A DNA stretch of 64,000 nucleotides from Photobacterium halotolerans DSM 18316 (GCF_000425165.1 NZ_AULG01000023.1:39298-103297), one strand, 5' to 3'; positions 47,880-57,756 are shown, numbered from the stretch's first letter. The notes: generated from the letters alone by a model not told the origin. Made by a program: numbers and translations.

Positions 47880-48895
47880 GACAATCTCCCGCCAGACAGC
47901 AAGGGGTGGCCCTGATTGTTGCCCTGCTGCTGTTAGCCATGATGACTTTGCTGGCGGTTCAGATGACAGATCGTCTGCAACTGAATTTTTATCGGGTTGA
48001 GAATCAGGTTTTTAACCAGCAGGCCTACTGGTACAGCCAGGGTATGGAGCAGTTGGCCAAAGTGGCGATAGAACAGAGCCTGGCGGACAGTGACACTGTT
48101 AACTTAAGCCAGGTCTGGGCAACCGAAGGCCAGACCTATCCGCTGGATAATGGCGAAGTGCAGGGAAATATCTATGATCTGCAGGCGTGCTATAACCTGA
48201 ATGCCTTGTCGGGTCAGGCACCTGAGCAGGATCGCAGCCAGAAGCCGTTCCGGGTACGTTTTCTGCAGGCGCTGTTAGAAGAAGCAGGAGCGGAAAGCTA
48301 TGAAGCGGAAGTGGCGGCGGATTCGGTATGGGAGTACGTCGATCCCGACGAGACAGTGTACAGCGCCTACGGTGCAGGCGACAGCAGCTATGAAGGGTTT
48401 TCACCGGCGTACCTGCCGCCCAGAAATCTGATGGCAGATGTGAGCGAGTTTCGCGCGGTGAATGGCGTGAGTGCCGCTATGTACCAGCAGGCTCGCCCTT
48501 TATTATGTGCCTTACCGTCGACCGATCTGCTGATCAATGTCAATACGATCCAGCCAGCTCAGGCAGCGTTGCTGGTCGGCGTATTCAGCCCGGAGCTGAG
48601 CCTGGATGATGCCCGCCAGTTGATCGAGAACCGCCCCTATGACGGCTGGCAGGATGTGGATGCCTTTCTGGCCGAAGGGGCCGTTAACCGGCTGACTGAA
48701 GCGGCGCGCAAGCAGGCGAAATCTTACCTGGCCGTAAAAAGTGATTTTTTTGAGCTCGATGCTGAAGTGACAGTGGATCGTGCGCGATTGCGAATATTAG
48801 CCCTGCTCAAACGAGACGGGGAGAACAAGGTGACTGTCGTACGTCGCCGTTATGGAGGAATGAGTGAGCGAGTTTCTGACGATAAGGCTGAGTAG
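47876..48895 (+). CDS. gspK: GspK (EpsK), pseudopilus tip protein
   Basis: 339 residues. The prepilin peptide ends QQG before VALIVALLLLAMM and, as usual for GspK, lacks Glu at +5. The large periplasmic part has QACYNLNALSG, a helix-hairpin-helix-like segment ELSLDDARQLIENRPYDGW and VAADSVWEYVDPDE, probably calcium-binding. It overlaps gspJ by an ATGA and gspL by 32 nt. Confidence 0.95.
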   Translation: MRQSPARQQGVALIVALLLLAMMTLLAVQMTDRLQLNFYRVENQVFNQQAYWYSQGMEQLAKVAIEQSLADSDTVNLSQVWATEGQTYPLDNGEVQGNIYDLQACYNLNALSGQAPEQDRSQKPFRVRFLQALLEEAGAESYEAEVAADSVWEYVDPDETVYSAYGAGDSSYEGFSPAYLPPRNLMADVSEFRAVNGVSAAMYQQARPLLCALPSTDLLINVNTIQPAQAALLVGVFSPELSLDDARQLIENRPYDGWQDVDAFLAEGAVNRLTEAARKQAKSYLAVKSDFFELDAEVTVDRARLRILALLKRDGENKVTVVRRRYGGMSERVSDDKAE

Positions 48896-50162
48896 CCGTC
48901 CTGACGGGCCGGTACATTGGCTGGTCTGGTCGCCACAGCAACAGGAAGTGATTGCCTCGGGTGAGCTGGCTGACACTGGTCAGCTGGGCGAGCTGGCGGC
49001 ATACGGGGAAAACCGGCCTGTGTATCTGCTGGTATCAGGCAGCGATGTGCTGTTGAGCCAGGTATCGATCCCATCCGGGTCCGGGCGTCAACTGGCACAG
49101 GTACTGCCGTATCTGCTGGAAGAAGAACTGGCGCAGGATGTTGATGACCTGCACATTCATATGCTGAAGCGGGAAGCCGATAAAGCAGACGTTGCTGTTG
49201 TCGGTCATCAGCAGATGCAGCACTGGTTGTCGTTATGTGACGATGCCGGGCTGGCGGTACGGAAAATCATTCCTGACTGTCTTTGTTTGCCGGCCTTTGA
49301 CAATAGCTACAGTGCCGCCGAAATTGATGGTCAGTGGTTATTGCGCCAGTCGGCGACCCAGGGCATTTGCGCCGATACCGAATGGCTGGCGAGCTGGATG
49401 ATGGCGCAGCAGGTGCCATTAATCAGCCAGGTGCTGGAAGAGGAATCCCCAGAAGCGCAGAGCGCCGATGCGCAAACCGCGGCCGAGGCGTTGACGGACG
49501 ACGCGGAAGACTCGGTCAGTCAGCACCGAATTCGCCATTTTACCCCCGCACCATCCGGCATGCCGGGACACTGGCAGGCCGAAGCCCCTGAACTGGTGAT
49601 GGCCCTATTGGCAAAAGGGGCTGATGACAGCAAAGTCAATTTACTGTCCGGCCCCTATAAACTGCAACCGACCTGGCACAAAGCGCTCAAGCCCTGGCGA
49701 AAAGTGGGCATTGCCGCTGTGCTGGTACTGGGCGTGCTGGTGGCTGAATATGTGGTGCGTGTGCAGGGCATGGAAAATCAGGCCTTGGCCTATAAAACCG
49801 AGAGTGAGCGTATCTTTCGCCAGGTACTGCCGCAATTTAATAATATTCCCACCAGCAGTTACCTGAAACGCCAGATGAATCAGGAACTGTCACGTCTGGG
49901 CGGTGCGGAATCGGGTCAGGGGGTATTGCCCTGGCTGATTGAGCTGCGTCCGGCGTTACTGAAAGTGCCGCAGATCTCGGTGCAGAATCTGAAATACGAT
50001 CATAACCGCCATGAACTGAGGTTGCAGGCGGTGGCAGGTGAGTTCCAGCATTTCGAGCAGCTCAGGGTCTTGCTGGTGGAAGAGTTTGAAGTAGAACAGG
50101 GCCAGCTTAACCGTGACGGCCAACAGGTAAGTGGCGCGCTGGTGCTGAGGAGACGTTCGTGA
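48864..50162 (+). CDS. gspL: GspL (EpsL), actin-like inner-membrane platform protein
   Basis: A 432-residue protein. The cytoplasmic actin-like domain (residues 1-240, SEFLTIRLSSRP, LPYLLEEELAQDVDDLH) recruits GspE. One transmembrane helix lies near 290-308 (VGIAAVLVLGVLVAEYVV), and a ferredoxin-like periplasmic domain follows. It starts with GTG, with GGAGG 5 nt upstream inside gspK. An acidic alanine-rich insert at about 191-212 lengthens the linker relative to V. cholerae EpsL. Confidence 0.94.
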   Translation: MSEFLTIRLSSRPDGPVHWLVWSPQQQEVIASGELADTGQLGELAAYGENRPVYLLVSGSDVLLSQVSIPSGSGRQLAQVLPYLLEEELAQDVDDLHIHMLKREADKADVAVVGHQQMQHWLSLCDDAGLAVRKIIPDCLCLPAFDNSYSAAEIDGQWLLRQSATQGICADTEWLASWMMAQQVPLISQVLEEESPEAQSADAQTAAEALTDDAEDSVSQHRIRHFTPAPSGMPGHWQAEAPELVMALLAKGADDSKVNLLSGPYKLQPTWHKALKPWRKVGIAAVLVLGVLVAEYVVRVQGMENQALAYKTESERIFRQVLPQFNNIPTSSYLKRQMNQELSRLGGAESGQGVLPWLIELRPALLKVPQISVQNLKYDHNRHELRLQAVAGEFQHFEQLRVLLVEEFEVEQGQLNRDGQQVSGALVLRRRS

Positions 50163-50635
50163 ATCAGTGGTTTAAAGCATTAAGCGCGCGCGAGCAGCGT
50201 CTGGTGATTGGCGGCGCAATCGCACTGGTGATTGCCGTATTGTATTGGGGGATTTGGCAGCCGATGGCACAAAGGGCCGAATTCGCCGAGCAAAACCTGC
50301 AGACAGAGCGCCAGCTCCTGAGCTGGGTCAGCGAGAAGGCCGACGATATTACTGCGTTGCGGGCTAAAACCGGCGCTACCGGCAGTGTCAGCCCCCAGGG
50401 ACTGAATCAGGTCGTCAATGAAACCACGCGCCGGTTTCGCATTGAACTGATCAGAATGCAGCCGCGTGAAGAGGCCGTTCAGGTATGGGTACAGCCATTG
50501 CCATTTAATACATTAGTTAACTGGCTGGCTTTTTTACGTGAGGAACACGGTATTGAAGCGCAGTTTATGGATGTATCAAAAACGGATCAGACAGGCGTAG
50601 TGGAAGTCAACCGGTTACAGTTGGGACGAGGCTAA
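50159..50635 (+). CDS. gspM: GspM (EpsM), inner-membrane platform protein
   Basis: 158 residues with a short cytoplasmic tail (FKALSAREQRLVIGGA), one transmembrane helix and a small periplasmic ferredoxin-like domain that pairs with GspL. It starts with GTG overlapping the gspL stop by 4 nt. Confidence 0.94.
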   Translation: MNQWFKALSAREQRLVIGGAIALVIAVLYWGIWQPMAQRAEFAEQNLQTERQLLSWVSEKADDITALRAKTGATGSVSPQGLNQVVNETTRRFRIELIRMQPREEAVQVWVQPLPFNTLVNWLAFLREEHGIEAQFMDVSKTDQTGVVEVNRLQLGRG

Positions 50636-50637
50636 GC

Positions 50638-51396
50638 GTGAGGTACAGAATATTATTAGGGGTGAGTTTTGCGCTGGCCTTGATTGTAAGCCTGCTGGTG
50701 CATCTGCCGGCGAGCTGGGTGTGGCAGTATGTGCCCAAGGTGCCCGGACTCTCGGTGAGCGGGATCAGCGGAACACCCTGGCAAGGGACAGCGAGTCAGG
50801 TTCGTTGGCAGCAATGGAACCTGGGGCGGGTTTACTGGGAACTCAGCCCGTGGAAGCTGCTGAGTGCTAATGCCGAGTTTGCGGTGCGGCTGGGCCAGGG
50901 CAGTGATCTGGGGCTGAGAGGACGAGGTTTGATGGGCGCGGATCTCAGCGGCCTGTATGCACAGAACTTGCTGTTATCCCTGCCAGCCCAGCAGGCGATT
51001 CAGTATGCACGCCTTCCGGTACCTTTGAATCTGGGCGGTAACTTCGAACTCACTGTTCGTGACTACAGGTTTGCGGTGCCGTACTGCCAGTCGCTGGACG
51101 GCGGGCTGGTGTGGAGTGGAGCCAGCATAGGCACCCCGCTGGGTGATGTCGATCCCGGTCAGGTACTGGCGGAGCTGAGCTGTAATGACGGGCAACTGGC
51201 GGCGACTGCCAATCAGGCTTCGGCCCAGGTCAGCAGCGAATGGCAAGTGGGCTTAACCACGGATCAGCGCTATAACCTGAACGGCTGGTTTAAGCCGGGT
51301 GCTGAGCTGCCATCAGGGCTACAGGAACAGCTGAAATGGCTGGGCAACCCGGATGCCAATGGCCGTTATCCTATTCGCTATACAGGTCGCCTGTAA
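50638..51396 (+). CDS. gspN: GspN (EpsN), type II secretion protein N
   Basis: 252 residues with one N-terminal transmembrane helix (LGVSFALALIVSLLVHLPASWVW), followed by a periplasmic beta-rich domain with GISGTPWQGTASQVRW, the family hallmark. Its place in the machine is not well defined and it is missing from some T2SS loci. GTG start 2 nt after gspM. It closes the operon. Confidence 0.93.
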   Translation: MRYRILLGVSFALALIVSLLVHLPASWVWQYVPKVPGLSVSGISGTPWQGTASQVRWQQWNLGRVYWELSPWKLLSANAEFAVRLGQGSDLGLRGRGLMGADLSGLYAQNLLLSLPAQQAIQYARLPVPLNLGGNFELTVRDYRFAVPYCQSLDGGLVWSGASIGTPLGDVDPGQVLAELSCNDGQLAATANQASAQVSSEWQVGLTTDQRYNLNGWFKPGAELPSGLQEQLKWLGNPDANGRYPIRYTGRL

Positions 51397-51528
51397 GCCA
51401 CAGGCTGCACAGCGACGTGTGGTCTGGCGGGTTGAGGAAAATCAAATCTGTCTGAAGATGCATTTTTCCTTTATTTCATGACCGCCATGCCATTTAATAG
51501 CAGACAGACCAAGTGACAGGAAAACAAG

Positions 51529-52077
51529 ATGGCGGCAGAGAATAAAAAACCGACAATTCTGGCAACCGAGGTAGTGGCTCAATCCCGCCTGTTTAAAATA
51601 GAGTCTCTGGATCTCCGTTTCAGTAACGGTGAGACCCGAACCTATGAGCGTATGAAACCCAGTGGCCGGCATGCTGTGATGGTGGTGCCTGTAACGGCCG
51701 AGGGCGATCTCTTACTGGTGCGTGAGTACTCAGCAGGTACAGATCGCTATGAACTCGGCTTTCCCAAAGGTTTGATAGACCACGGCGAAACGGCCGATGA
51801 AGCCGCTAACCGGGAAATGAAAGAAGAAATTGGTTTTGGTGCCAGGCAGTTAGTGCCGATGAAAGAAGTGGTGCTGGCGCCGTCTTATTTTTCCAGCAGG
51901 ATGACGCTGTTTCTCGCGCAGGATTTATTTCCCGAAAAGCTGGTCGGCGATGAACCTGAGCCGCTGGATATTGTGCGCTGGCCATTGTCGCAGGCCGAAG
52001 AATTACTGAGCCATCTTGATTTTGCTGAAGCCAGAAGCATCACTGCCTTGTTTCTGGCATTGAAGTACTTATCCTAG
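51529..52077 (+). CDS. nudE: NudE, ADP-sugar/dinucleotide Nudix hydrolase
   Basis: A 182-residue Nudix enzyme. The box runs from GLIDHGETADEAA to NREMKEEIGF, with the REMKEE catalytic glutamates. NudE hydrolyses Ap3A, ADP-ribose and NADH to AMP-containing products. AGGA lies 7 nt before ATG. It is followed 12 nt later by cysQ, a conserved pair. Confidence 0.95.
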   Translation: MAAENKKPTILATEVVAQSRLFKIESLDLRFSNGETRTYERMKPSGRHAVMVVPVTAEGDLLLVREYSAGTDRYELGFPKGLIDHGETADEAANREMKEEIGFGARQLVPMKEVVLAPSYFSSRMTLFLAQDLFPEKLVGDEPEPLDIVRWPLSQAEELLSHLDFAEARSITALFLALKYLS

Positions 52078-52089
52078 CAGGAGTGTGAG

Positions 52090-52923
52090 ATGGAGCTGTC
52101 GATGCTAATTCCATCCGTGATAGAAATTGCCCGGGAATCGGGGCAGGTGATCCTTGATATTTATCAGCGCGGTCAGTTCGAGAAACAGATCAAGACGGAC
52201 AATACGCCCGTGACCAGCGCAGATCTGGCTGCCCACAAACTGGTGATGGAAAGGTTAACTGAACTGACACCGGATATTCCTGTGTTGTCCGAAGAAGATG
52301 CCGCCATTCCGCTCGAAGAACGTCAACAGTGGGATCGTTACTGGTTGGTCGATCCTCTCGACGGCACGCAAGAGTTCATCGCCGGCAGTGGCGACTTTGC
52401 CACAATCATTGCCCTGGTTGAGAACAATCACCCTGTGATGGGCGTGGTGTATGCGCCGGTATCAGGCGTTGTGTACTACGCCAGCCGCCGGCAGGGGGCC
52501 TGGAAAATTACCCCCGAAGGTGAAACTGTCTCCATCTCAACCCACAAGCATGAAGGGCCGACGCAGTCGATAGCAGTGGCTATCAGCCGCCGCCAGGATA
52601 TCCGGGCGATCACCAACCGGCTGGATCCGGCACTGAATTACGACTTGGTACCGCTGGGGTCTGCGGCCCTGAAATCCTGCCTGGTGGCAGAAGGGGCGGT
52701 TGATTGTTACCTGCGTCTGGGCCCCACCGGCGAGTGGGACACCGCGGCGACCCAGTGTATTGTGGAAGAGGCGGGCGGACGCATTCTCAATACCCACCTG
52801 ACACCTCTGTCTTACAATGAGCGCCACACGCTGGAGAACCCGAATTTTATTACGCTGGGCGATGAAAGCCTGCCCTGGGCAGATATCCTGACCCCGGACA
52901 ACCGGATGATGGAAGCCAGCTGA
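52090..52923 (+). CDS. cysQ: CysQ, 3'(2'),5'-bisphosphate nucleotidase
   Basis: A 277-residue inositol-monophosphatase-fold enzyme. The metal motifs are LSEEDAAIP and VDPLDGTQEFI, and the C-terminal WDTAATQCIVEEAGG is conserved. It converts PAP to AMP, removing the by-product of sulfate assimilation. GGAG lies 6 nt before ATG 52090; a second ATG four codons in is possible. Confidence 0.95.
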   Translation: MELSMLIPSVIEIARESGQVILDIYQRGQFEKQIKTDNTPVTSADLAAHKLVMERLTELTPDIPVLSEEDAAIPLEERQQWDRYWLVDPLDGTQEFIAGSGDFATIIALVENNHPVMGVVYAPVSGVVYYASRRQGAWKITPEGETVSISTHKHEGPTQSIAVAISRRQDIRAITNRLDPALNYDLVPLGSAALKSCLVAEGAVDCYLRLGPTGEWDTAATQCIVEEAGGRILNTHLTPLSYNERHTLENPNFITLGDESLPWADILTPDNRMMEAS

Positions 52924-52935
52924 GTGGGCTGAACT

Positions 52936-52958
52936 GGCCTCTTTTGACAGAAGAGGCC
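52936..52958. terminator. Hairpin between convergent cysQ and LysR gene
   Basis: GGCCTCTT, TTGACAG, AAGAGGCC: an 8-bp stem in the 69-nt gap between the two stops. It lacks a clear T-run in either direction. Confidence 0.5.
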
Positions 52959-52992
52959 GTGGTATGTTACCCGCTGCTCGGAAAAAGCCGCC

Positions 52993-53868
52993 TCAGGCTT
53001 CATGTTCAAAGATGCGATCGCAGGTACGGATCAGTCGCTCTGCCAGGGTTTTGCTCAGAGCCGACAACTTATCCTGGGTATGCAGGGTCACTTCCATATC
53101 CTGCACCGGCGGCAGTCCGTCATCTTCATCCAGAATTCTGTGGTGCTCGGTCACCAGCCTTCTCGGCAGCAGCGAAATTCCCAGACCGGCCTCCACGGCG
53201 CAGCACACCCCCGACAGACTGGTACTGACGTAGGCCAAACGCCAGCTTCTGCCCAGGCTGTCAAACGTATGGGCCATTTCATTGCGGTACAGGCCGCCAA
53301 TAGGAAAAGACACCAGAGGCACCGGCTGCCGGTCGAGGTTGTTGCTGTGCAGGCTATCAATCCAGCATAAGGGCTCCGGCCAGCTGGCTAACCCCGGCAG
53401 ACTGCCCTGCCGTTGTTTGACCAGGGCTAAATCCAGCTCGTTACTCTGAAATTTCCGCCATATATCGCTGCATAAGCCACTTTTCACTTCCAACCGGATG
53501 CCCGGAAACTCGGTCGAGAAAGCATGCAGCGTGGGCATGATGGCGTGGGTAGCAAAGTCCTCCGGTACCCCAAGCCGGATCTTTTGCTGTTCGGCGCTGA
53601 CACTGGTCTGTACGACCGCTTCATTCATCAATTGCAGGATGCGGCGGGCATAATTGAGCACCCGTTCGCCTTCCAGCGTCGCAGTGACATAGCGGCCTTT
53701 GCGGTGCAGCAGTTCGCAGCCGAGCTGGGACTCCAGTTTGCGAACCTGCTGGCTGACTGTCGACTGAGTCAGGTGGGTGCTGTCGGCAGCCCGGGTAAAG
53801 CTGCCGGAGTCGACCACGGCGACAAAGCTGCGCAGCAGCACCGGGTCTAACGTCTTGTTGTGATTCAT
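52993..53868 (-). CDS. LysR-family transcriptional regulator
   Basis: 291 residues. The N-terminal winged helix-turn-helix (LLRSFVAVVDSGSFTRAA; LTQSTVSQQVRKLESQLG) is followed by an effector-binding domain (IRLGVPEDFATHAIMPTL to the end). It is divergent from the allE-like gene, with 168 bp between starts, the usual position of a LysR protein relative to its target. Inducer unknown; a ureide is a guess from context. Confidence 0.9.
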   Translation of the reverse strand: MNHNKTLDPVLLRSFVAVVDSGSFTRAADSTHLTQSTVSQQVRKLESQLGCELLHRKGRYVTATLEGERVLNYARRILQLMNEAVVQTSVSAEQQKIRLGVPEDFATHAIMPTLHAFSTEFPGIRLEVKSGLCSDIWRKFQSNELDLALVKQRQGSLPGLASWPEPLCWIDSLHSNNLDRQPVPLVSFPIGGLYRNEMAHTFDSLGRSWRLAYVSTSLSGVCCAVEAGLGISLLPRRLVTEHHRILDEDDGLPPVQDMEVTLHTQDKLSALSKTLAERLIRTCDRIFEHEA

Positions 53869-54036
53869 AATCTGTTATCAGTGGATATCCCACTACTTGG
53901 CATTAAGTTATTTAATTTATAAATCAAATTACCATGATCTACAATCAACACAATTCAGAATTGAAACAGCAGCCTCGTCAAGACTCTGCTTATCCATTGG
54001 CGCAGTAATACTGCTATACATGAAAGGACATATGTA

Positions 54037-54888
54037 ATGGCCCGGAATACTTATTATGCCCCTACCGGTGGCCTGCCACCGCAAACCCAGATTCTCTCTG
54101 ACCGCGCGGTTTTTACCGAAGCCTATGCCATCATTCCTAAGGGGGTGATGAGTGATATCGTGACCAGCTTCCTGCCGTTCTGGGACAATACCCGGCTGTG
54201 GGTGATTGCCCGGCCAATGAGTGGTTTTTCTGAAACTTTCTCCCATTACATCATGGAAGTCTCCCCGCAGGGCGGCAGCGACAAACCTGAACTGGATGCG
54301 GGTGCGGAAGGCGTGCTGTTTGTGGTGGAAGGCGAGATGACCCTGACGCTGGAAGGTGAGCAATATCAGATGGAAACCGGCGGTTACGCCTATCTGCCGC
54401 CCTCAGCCAAGTGGAGCCTGAAAAACAATGGCGATGCGCCGGTGCGTTTCCACTGGATTCGCAAGGCCTATGAATTTGTTGAAGGCATTGAGGTGCCCGA
54501 CGCCTTTGTGACCAACGAGAATGACATCGAGCCAACGCCGATGCCCGACACCAACGATGCCTGGGCGACAACTCGCTTTGTTGATTCGGCAGATATGCGT
54601 CACGACATGCAAGTGAACATAGTGACTTTCCAACCCGGCGGCATCATTCCGTTTGATGAGACGCATGTGATGGAACATGGTCTGTACGTACTGGAAGGTA
54701 AAGCGGTTTATCACTTAAACCAGGACTGGGTGGAAGTGGAAGCCGGCGACTATATGTGGTTACGCGCTTTCTGCCCGCAGGCATGTTATGCCGGTGGCCC
54801 GGGTCGTTTCCGCTATCTGCTGTTTAAAGACATTAACCGCCACATGGTACTCAACCCATCACCGGCGTATCGCGGTAACCGCCGCTAA
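54037..54888 (+). CDS. allE: Ureidoglycine aminohydrolase-like bicupin (AllE/YlbA family)
   Basis: A 283-residue protein with two cupin domains. The first has GAEGVLFVVEGEMTLTLEGE and the second ETHVMEHGLYVLEGKAVYHL with metal-binding Glu, His, His and Gln/Cys-region residues. AllE hydrolyses (S)-ureidoglycine to ureidoglycolate, late in allantoin breakdown. No other allantoin genes are in the window, so the assignment rests on the family alone and a related reaction is possible. It follows a divergent LysR gene. Confidence 0.8.
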   Translation: MARNTYYAPTGGLPPQTQILSDRAVFTEAYAIIPKGVMSDIVTSFLPFWDNTRLWVIARPMSGFSETFSHYIMEVSPQGGSDKPELDAGAEGVLFVVEGEMTLTLEGEQYQMETGGYAYLPPSAKWSLKNNGDAPVRFHWIRKAYEFVEGIEVPDAFVTNENDIEPTPMPDTNDAWATTRFVDSADMRHDMQVNIVTFQPGGIIPFDETHVMEHGLYVLEGKAVYHLNQDWVEVEAGDYMWLRAFCPQACYAGGPGRFRYLLFKDINRHMVLNPSPAYRGNRR

Positions 54889-54890
54889 GC

Positions 54891-54920
54891 AAAGTCCCAA
54901 TCGCAAAAGTCCCAATCGCA
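54891..54920. repeat. 15-bp tandem duplication after allE
   Basis: AAAGTCCCAATCGCA occurs twice head to tail (54891-54905, 54906-54920), immediately before the terminator. Confidence 0.85.
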
Positions 54921-54947
54921 AAAACGGCGCCTAGAGCGCCGTTTTTT
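54920..54947. terminator. Bidirectional terminator between allE and sthA
   Basis: AAAAACGGCGC, CTAGA, GCGCCGTTTTTT. A second hairpin CTCCACAGC, ATCG, GCTGTGGAG (54961-54982) lies between it and the sthA stop. Confidence 0.9.
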
Positions 54948-54990
54948 AGGGTGTGTAGCGCTCCACAGCATCGGCTGTGGAGTGGTACTT

Positions 54991-56406
54991 TCAAAACAGA
55001 CGGTTCAGCCCGTTCAGCGCTGCCACCCGGTAGGCTTCAGCCATGGTCGGGTAGTTAAAAGTGGTATTGACGAAGTAATCTATGCTGTTACCGCCGTTTT
55101 TCTGCTCCATGATCGCCTGACCGATGTGAATGATCTCTGACGCCCGCTCACCGAAACAGTGGATCCCTAAGATCTCTTTGGTTTCGCGGTGGAACAGTAT
55201 CTTCAGGCTGCCGACATCGGTACCGGCTATCTGTGCCCGGGCCAGATGTTTGAATTGTGCCCGTCCCACTTCATACGGCACTTTTTCCGCAGTCAACTGC
55301 TGCTCGGTTTTACCCACAGAGCTGATTTCAGGAATGGTGTAGATACCGGTTGGGATGTGATCGATCAGCTGGCCCTGAGCCTGACCGGTTGCTATGGCCT
55401 GCGCCACGAAGCGGCCCTGATCATAGGCGGCGCTCGCCAGACTCGGATAGCCAATCACATCACCCACAGCATAAATGTTATCGGCCTCGGTGCAGTAGTT
55501 TTGGTCGACGGACAGCTGGCCGCGTGAGTCCGGTGTCAGCCCGACCACCTCCAGATTGAGGCGATCTGTGTTACCTGTCCGGCCATTGGCGTACAGCAGG
55601 CAGTCGGCTTTCATTTTCTTGCCGGATTCCAGATGCAGGATCACACCGTCTTCCGTGCCTTCAATCTTGCTGTAGGCCTCCCCGCTGCGGATCATCACAC
55701 CGTTGTTCCAAAGGTGGTAAGACAGCGAATCGGAGATCTCGTTATCGAGAAATTCCAGCAGCCGCTGGCGGGTGTTGATGAGGTCAACTTTTACCCCCAG
55801 GCCGCGGAAGATAGAGGCATATTCACTGCCGATCACCCCGGCCCCGTAAATAATAATGTGGCGCGGGTCGTGCTGCAGACGCAGCACGGAGTCACTGTCG
55901 TAGATGCGCTGGTGGGTGAAGTCGACATCTTTGGGCTGGTAAGGACGTGAGCCGGTGGCAATCACGAATTTATCGGCGGTATAGGTGTCATGACTGCCGT
56001 CAGGGTGGCGAACACGTATGGTGTGTGGGTCGACAAAACTGGCTTCACCGGCAATGATGGGGCAGCTGTTGCGATCATAAAAGCCCTGGCGCATTCGCGT
56101 TTGCTTACTGACCACGGTTTGCGCATGCCCCAGAATCTGGCTGAAGGTACTGTGCAGTGTGGTGGTGTTCTTGCTGTAGAGCGGGTTTTTATTGAATTCG
56201 ATAATACGGCTGACCGCATGGCGCAGCGCTTTAGAGGGGATAGTGCCCCAATGGGTACAGCCGCCGCCGACACGGCTTTCGCGCTCAATGATAGCGACGC
56301 TGAAACCCGCTTTGGTCAGTCCCATGGCGGCCCCTTCGCCTCCGGGTCCGCTGCCGATAATAATCACATCATAGTGAGAAGGAGTCGTGGGGTGTTGAGT
56401 GCTCAT
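54991..56406 (-). CDS. sthA: Soluble pyridine nucleotide transhydrogenase
   Basis: A 471-residue flavoprotein. It has the FAD motif [16 protein letters not shown], the family variant [19 protein letters not shown] in place of the redox-active CxxxxC, NAD(P) motif [16 protein letters not shown], and the dimer interface ending [20 protein letters not shown]. It interconverts NADPH and NADH pools. It is divergent from fabR, the same order as in E. coli. Confidence 0.97.
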   Translation of the reverse strand: MSTQHPTTPSHYDVIIIGSGPGGEGAAMGLTKAGFSVAIIERESRVGGGCTHWGTIPSKALRHAVSRIIEFNKNPLYSKNTTTLHSTFSQILGHAQTVVSKQTRMRQGFYDRNSCPIIAGEASFVDPHTIRVRHPDGSHDTYTADKFVIATGSRPYQPKDVDFTHQRIYDSDSVLRLQHDPRHIIIYGAGVIGSEYASIFRGLGVKVDLINTRQRLLEFLDNEISDSLSYHLWNNGVMIRSGEAYSKIEGTEDGVILHLESGKKMKADCLLYANGRTGNTDRLNLEVVGLTPDSRGQLSVDQNYCTEADNIYAVGDVIGYPSLASAAYDQGRFVAQAIATGQAQGQLIDHIPTGIYTIPEISSVGKTEQQLTAEKVPYEVGRAQFKHLARAQIAGTDVGSLKILFHRETKEILGIHCFGERASEIIHIGQAIMEQKNGGNSIDYFVNTTFNYPTMAEAYRVAALNGLNRLF

Positions 56407-56705
56407 GGGCCGCCTTATTTATCCGATTGTTTCTGTGGTGCGGAGTGTAACGCTTTCCAACCGAAGGGAAAATCGCGACTCCCCGATAGAGCGCGTAGGA
56501 TCACGTTGTGGCAGAAGAAACCCCCATTTTTATCGCGGGCAGGCAGTAGTTTGTGAGCCGACAGGGAAAATGACGTTTGTGATTTTGCTTCCACCTGACA
56601 GGGCCGTTAGTATTCCCACCGGCAAAGTGTGGATTGACGCTGATCAAGTGGCTGAAAGCGGGTATAGTGAGACTCAAACTGGCAACTTAACAGAAGCAGG
56701 AACCC
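56407..56705 (+). promoter_or_regulatory. sthA-fabR divergent intergenic region
   Basis: No gene seen. TATAGT near 56663-56668 is a plausible fabR -10 with a G-rich extension. No clear -35 or operator is recognised. Confidence 0.3.
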
Positions 56706-57338
56706 ATGGGGATCAGGGCCCAACAAAAAGAAAAAACCCGGCGTTCACTGATTAACGCAGCCTTTAACCAGCTCAGTGCTGAGCGTAGTTTTTCCAATCT
56801 CAGTTTGCGCGAAGTTGCGCGTGAAGCTGGTATAGCACCCACATCTTTTTATCGTCACTTCAAAGATATGGATGAACTTGGACTAACATTGGTTGATGAA
56901 GGTGGCTTACTGCTTCGCCAACTGATGCGTCAGGCTCGCCAGCGCATTGCGGAAGAAGGCAGTGTTATCCGCACTTCTGTTGAAACCTTCATGGAATTTA
57001 TTGAAAGCAGCCCGAACGTTTTCCGTTTGCTGTTACGGGAACGATCCGGCACCTCGCCGGCATTCCGTGCTGCTGTGGCGAGAGAAATTCAGCACTTCGT
57101 GGCGGAACTCACTGAGTATCTGGAAGCCAAAGGCGGGAGCCGGCACGAAGAAGCTTATATCCAGGCTGAAGCGTTAGTCACTTTGGTGTTCAGCTCAGGG
57201 GCCGATGCTCTGGATCTGGACAGTCAGTCGCGGGCAGAACATGCAGAGCGCTTAATCATGCAACTGCGAATGATCGCCAAGGGAGCTTACTGGTATCGTA
57301 AAGAGCGTGAGCGCAACACGCTGGCGCATAAACCTTAA
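56706..57338 (+). CDS. fabR: FabR, TetR-type repressor of unsaturated fatty acid synthesis
   Basis: 210 residues. The N-terminal TetR helix-turn-helix is [31 protein letters not shown]. The ligand domain retains family segments [20 protein letters not shown] and [19 protein letters not shown]. With acyl-ACP or acyl-CoA it represses fabB/fabA-type genes, adjusting membrane fluidity. It precedes yijD by 20 nt as in E. coli. Confidence 0.95.
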   Translation: MGIRAQQKEKTRRSLINAAFNQLSAERSFSNLSLREVAREAGIAPTSFYRHFKDMDELGLTLVDEGGLLLRQLMRQARQRIAEEGSVIRTSVETFMEFIESSPNVFRLLLRERSGTSPAFRAAVAREIQHFVAELTEYLEAKGGSRHEEAYIQAEALVTLVFSSGADALDLDSQSRAEHAERLIMQLRMIAKGAYWYRKERERNTLAHKP

Positions 57339-57358
57339 TTGAGTATGTTGGTGAAGAT

Positions 57359-57736
57359 ATGGACAAGCAACAAGTTAAAGCAGAACGCAAGACCTTAATC
57401 CTGTCACTGTTAGCAGGACTGTGCGGTAACGCCACGCTGGCAGTATTTACCTCCAGCGCTGTCGCTTTTTCTATTTTTCCGGTGATTGCTTTTGTGATGA
57501 CTGTGTATTGTATGTATCAGGACTACCTGACACGCCCGATGGCGGAAGGTACCCCGGTGATTGCCTTTGCTTTGTTTCTGGTCGGCGCCTTTGGCTATTC
57601 TGCCTTTCTGCGCGCGCAGGCACCGGATATGGGATCAAACTTCCTGCCGTTGATGATCTGTTTAGCGCTGCTGGTGTGGGTGGCTTACCGCATGGGCGTG
57701 ATGAAGCCTAAGTCAAAATCTCAAGATGACGCATAA
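57359..57736 (+). CDS. yijD: YijD, DUF1422 inner-membrane protein
   Basis: A 125-residue protein with four predicted transmembrane helices (LILSLLAGLCGNATLAVF, IFPVIAFVMTVYCMYQ, VIAFALFLVGAFGYSAFL, LPLMICLALLVWVAY). Function unknown; its conserved coupling to fabR suggests a membrane-related role. Confidence 0.92.
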   Translation: MDKQQVKAERKTLILSLLAGLCGNATLAVFTSSAVAFSIFPVIAFVMTVYCMYQDYLTRPMAEGTPVIAFALFLVGAFGYSAFLRAQAPDMGSNFLPLMICLALLVWVAYRMGVMKPKSKSQDDA

Positions 57737-57756
57737 TGCGTAAACACTGAATACAG

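Noticed and set aside
54002..54020. GCAGTAATACTGC palindrome plus TATACA as the allE promoter
   Set aside because: The resulting start would leave the Shine-Dalgarno at or before the first transcribed base, so this -10 is unlikely; the palindrome alone is weak evidence.
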